64,000 nucleotides of DNA. Source: Pestalotiopsis fici W106-1 (Eukaryota; Ascomycota; Sordariomycetes; Amphisphaeriales; Sporocadaceae). Position numbers and translations under genes: made by a program. Location: contig NW_006917092.1 of NCBI RefSeq assembly GCF_000516985.1, forward strand, positions 2,806,619 through 2,870,618. Reading direction: 5' to 3'. Positions 60,538-64,000 of the stretch are shown piece after piece. Under the pieces are notes generated by a model that made no database searches, had not been told where the DNA came from, and worked only from the letters and a program-made list of their open reading frames with translations. Position 1 is the first letter of the stretch. Each line of letters starts with the position of its first letter.

Positions 60538-61285
60538 GAAGTCGGTTCGACCTTGGGTCGAGAAGCTCAGACATGATTGTCTGGTTCTCGAGTGTTGGTG
60601 TCAAAATGCCCTGCTTGAAATCCAGGGCAGTGCTACGAGTGCGAGCACGGTTATGATCCATGGCTTACAGTTACCACGGGTCAGGTTGATATCCATGCTT
60701 GGTTTATAGAAACAAGTCAGAATGAATGGTAATGTCAGACTGACTTGTAAAACAAGGCGTCCTTTATAAAGGGATTGATGATGGTAGACAAAATTCAAGA
60801 TCTTCAAGAGCTGGGAGAAGTTCGTGGTTATATAGGCACGCATCTCGACTGTATCTCCCTTTACGAAACACTTGTATCCCCAAAAGAAACATGGCTGCAT
60901 ATTGGAGCAAGAGAGTGTTGCCATGGTTTGCTTGATCATCTAATTGGGGACAAGCCAAAGCCACAGACTGCGTGTAATGATTCTATCGCGAGCAATCCCT
61001 GAGTTTGTACTTTTCATCACACGTGCCTTCTACGATCATGTCTTTTAGCAAATAGCGTGCTAGAATAACATGCAATGGTATTTCATATCATGCTTGGTCT
61101 TCTGGTGTGCTTGATGAATTCGCGGAAATCATGACATTTCTGATTGCTCAAAGAATCACCGGAAAGTGATAGATGATATTTATGACTCTATTTGTATGAC
61201 TATTGCTAATTGACACTCAACATCAAACAGAAAAAGATCGCGGTATTAATGACTCATGAGGCGACCACAAACTTCTTCATTTAAT
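60538..61285. other. Interval possibly holding 5' exons of the unresolved gene
   Basis: A minus-strand segment near 60694-60600 encodes a hydrophobic stretch (IITVLALVALPW) that could be a signal peptide but does not join cleanly to downstream frames. The rest is AT-rich without coding features. Confidence 0.35.
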
Positions 61286-63209
61286 TTAGCAATCAGTGCC
61301 CCAGTTCTTGGTTATCCACTCAAAAATCAAGTCTGTCACTGTCTCTGTCCGATACTCAGCAACATCATCGGTACTGTAGTCACCTCCACTAAACTTGAGG
61401 GCCACAATGATCCAAGGCTGAACGTAGTCGACAAAGACCAGGTCAACTGTCTCTGGTTCTCCTTCTTCTGGAAAGTCAATTTCTGTCTGAATGCAGTTGG
61501 GCACGGCGTAGAATTTGATAGGCTCATGAATTGCATCATCTCCATCATCACCTAGATCGTCTTTGGTTGTGTAACCCTGTACAAGTTCTGGCTTCTTGGA
61601 GGAGGACTCATCCTTGAACAATGGCTTTTGCGTGCTGTCGTCAAAAATCTGAGCATTCTCTGCGCCTTCTGGAGAGGATGACTCCATACCAGGGCGCTCA
61701 GCAAGTGCCCATTGCTCCGGGCTGGCGAGCCACTTTGTGTCGAGAACATGTCCAGCCTCGGCAGTCGTAAAAACAGGGCCACCATTATTCAGCAGACTAA
61801 TGACCTTCTTGGCAGCCCTATACGGCACGTCTGGAATATAGTTGAATTTGCTGATGAAGGGGGACACAATGTAAGTTGTATCAGTGGTAAAGGCGCCTTT
61901 GAATATGTCGAAACGGACCATGCCTGTATTGGCAATTGCCAACCGTGGAACGTTCTGCCTGTCTTTGCGAACGGCGATTTCTGGCACGACCTTCTCCTGA
62001 AGCCATGTGAAGACGCTCGAGTTGCTGGGGTATTCGGCCCTGCTCATCCAAAGATCCTGCGGGGCGCATCCGTACACCTTGTCCAAGTCTAATGCCTGGC
62101 GAGATTGTGCTATCAAGTTGGTGACATTCTTGCCATGTTCGGTTGGAAAAGTGGTCTCATTGAGGCCAGTGTGGTATTGTAGACCGAGCAAGTTGTTGTC
62201 AATGTAACGCCGCTTGAATGTTGGGGATGCGGCAGAGGAAGTAGCGTCGTTGGATCTCTTCTTGATTCCATCGACAGACATCCAACCAATCGTCTCCATA
62301 TATCGACCACTGGCAATAGCATATGCTTTGTCGTCAAACTTGCGAAAGTCTCGAACATGCGCATGTCCACCCAAGATAGCAATGGGGGTGAACCAGTTCT
62401 GGTCGCGAATGGCATTGAAGATGAGCTCAAACTCCTTCATCCGCAAGCCAATGTGTCCAGTGACCACGAAGATGTCGGGCTTTTCGCGGATCGCTTCTTG
62501 AAACCAGCTTTCCTTGATGGTGTCCTCGACATTTTGAACAACACTATTGTTGGCATTCCTGTCGAAATTGAACAGAAACCCAAATGCAACAACGGTGAGG
62601 CCTTGGTTCTTGGTCTTGAACTTTTTGTATCGTTGCGCTTGCGGTATCTGGTTGCCGGTTTGTGGCTCAATGTAGTCGAGGTTCGAAGCGAGGTATGAGT
62701 TTCTATAATTGGGGACAGTGACATCGTGCTCGCGCCGCACGGAATCGGCAATGTACAGCTCATGGTTGCCCGTGCATAGAATATCTATGTCCTGCTCTTT
62801 GTATATATCGGATGTGTATTTTCCTTTTGGTTTGGATGCATCGTAAAGGCCGTTTCCCTCTATCCGGTCGCCGGTGTCCACGACTATGATGTCGACGCCC
62901 TTTTCATCGGCCTTCCTCCGCATGTGATCGGCAAACGAGATATAGTCGCCCCAGTCGGCGGAGTATTGCCCTCTGTCGCACTGCTGTGTCAGTCGCCAAT
63001 CCAGAACCAAGAACAAGCCGAGGCAGTATCGATGCTTACTCTTGCAAGTGGCCTGCATGCCATCCATGAGTATCTGTCGTGTGTAGAAAGTTGATCTGCC
63101 CCCATTCCAAGTCTCTCATCGGGGCGGCGAGTGGCGCTGCAGCTCCAGGCTGTGCTCCGCTAGCAACACCCGCCAGAGAAGCAGCTAAGAATGCTGTTTC
63201 AATAAACAT
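61286..63209 (-). CDS. Secreted calcineurin-like metallophosphatase (5'-nucleotidase-like)
   Basis: Exons 63209-63040 and 62972-61286 (67-nt intron) give 618 aa. The splice joins HAGHLQE to [10 protein letters not shown]. An N-terminal signal peptide (about 1-19) precedes the two-metal site of the calcineurin-like phosphoesterase fold. The ligands are D46-x-H48 in TTDTHGWH, D in [15 protein letters not shown] in VTGHIG and H-x-H in LGGHAHVRD. The C-terminal 5'-nucleotidase-like region carries [15 protein letters not shown]. An acidic Ser-rich insert lies near residues 500-540, and there are several N-glycosylation sequons. It should hydrolyse phosphate esters or nucleotides outside the cell or in the vacuole. 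Homologues are widespread in filamentous fungi and often annotated only as Ser/Thr phosphatase family proteins. Confidence 0.9.
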
Positions 63210-64000
63210 GATGACGACTTGAACATTTATGTGATGGGAAACTGATGAAGAGAGCAGCGTCTGCTCAAACCATGGAGGTAAGAGATAAAAGGGCGGAGGA
63301 GGGAGGTGCTGGCGTCAAGTGACTCGCAACAAGTTGAGGCGGTCGACTGCCGACACACAGCATAGGCACCAACCAGCGAGGATCAGCACGACAATGGGGA
63401 GCTTTTGGGGAGCTTGAGGACCAAACATGTCAGCTGCCTTTCCGTTGCTGGGTACCTGCGTCATACCCGTAACGCTGTGATAAGCCAGATAAGGAAGAGG
63501 CCCCGGTATATTGGACCCCTGGAGGCCTTCAAGGTACTCTGCAGTACGTATTCTTCCATGAGTGACGTTGAATCAACTTTGGTTCCCTTTATACCGAGAC
63601 AGGTTGGCATTATTCATCATGTAGTTCTCGATCAATCCCATAGAAATGCAATCAAGTTTTGCGTCTGTATTTCAATCATATCTGTAGTCCGGGTACACGA
63701 TCATATGTAGCGTTGCCCGTTCCTGTTGTAAGGTACCGTTCAGTACAATTGACAAACCTGGAGCTCCACAGCATTGTGCAGGGCTGTGCCGAAAGCACCT
63801 GGGCAGTCTGGGGCTAGGAGCTACCATTGACTGGTAGCTAAATTCCAGTGCAATCGTACTTGGCGACCACCAAGTAGAAATTCCATTTATTTCCCATATC
63901 GTCACCACCCTTCACGCGGCTACATGTCAATACATGTCAGGCGTTGCCGCTCCAGCATCCCTCGGGGGATCTGCTCGGTCCTTTGGGCCAGCAGGTTAAG
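63210..64000. other. Promoter of metallophosphatase gene and right edge
   Basis: 791 bp with no supported coding frame. The stretch next to 63209 is the metallophosphatase promoter. Confidence 0.45.

Overview
The window is nuclear DNA of a filamentous ascomycete, most likely a Sordariomycete and probably Hypocreales. Genes are monocistronic on both strands and carry 48-136 nt GT-AG introns with CTAAC-like branch sites. Promoters are long and rich in CT and poly(T). Many families are Pezizomycotina-typical: 2EXR, AflR-like Zn2Cys6, NmrA-like, CE9-type amidohydrolase, NIMA kinase and an RNA-silencing RdRP. I rebuilt the multi-exon genes by hand; exon coordinates are given in each entry. No rRNA, convincing tRNA, CRISPR array, intact transposon, or PKS/NRPS gene was seen.

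Layout. 1-949: 5' part of a low-complexity protein gene running off the left edge. 950-13872: gene-poor, with one gene for an EGF-like single-pass membrane protein (4409-6992) between two long empty intervals. 13873-20138: Ser/His/Gly-rich basic protein, secreted lectin/G1-like protein, membrane-anchored CE9-type amidohydrolase. 21004-25565: NmrA-like protein and a divergent SDR lacking the catalytic Tyr, then a tail-to-tail 11-exon seven-helix membrane protein with an apparent 3-nt microexon. 27698-31385: a DABB-alpha/beta hydrolase fusion divergent from an AflR-like zinc-cluster regulator. 33446-34777: 2EXR protein. 35521-40267: RNA-dependent RNA polymerase. 42425-50816: UDP-galactopyranose mutase, a Helo-like/UBR-box protein (tail to tail with the mutase), a metallo-beta-lactamase-fold hydrolase and a nucleotide-sugar 4,6-dehydratase. 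51905-59119: NIMA kinase, ankyrin/BTB protein, NTF2-like protein. 59833-63209: an unresolved multi-exon gene and a secreted metallophosphatase.

The most unusual object is the 463-aa protein at 44252-45785. It has a Helo-like helical N-terminus like those of fungal NLR/STAND proteins, then a proline-rich linker, a charged coiled coil, and a C-terminal UBR box whose cysteine/histidine spacing matches yeast Ubr1. It has no nucleotide-binding or repeat domain. This suggests a link between incompatibility/cell-death-type signalling and N-degron recognition. Other points of interest are the 3-nt microexon, two separate nucleotide-sugar enzymes (galactofuranose and deoxysugar branches) within 9 kb, and the enzyme/regulator pair sharing one promoter.
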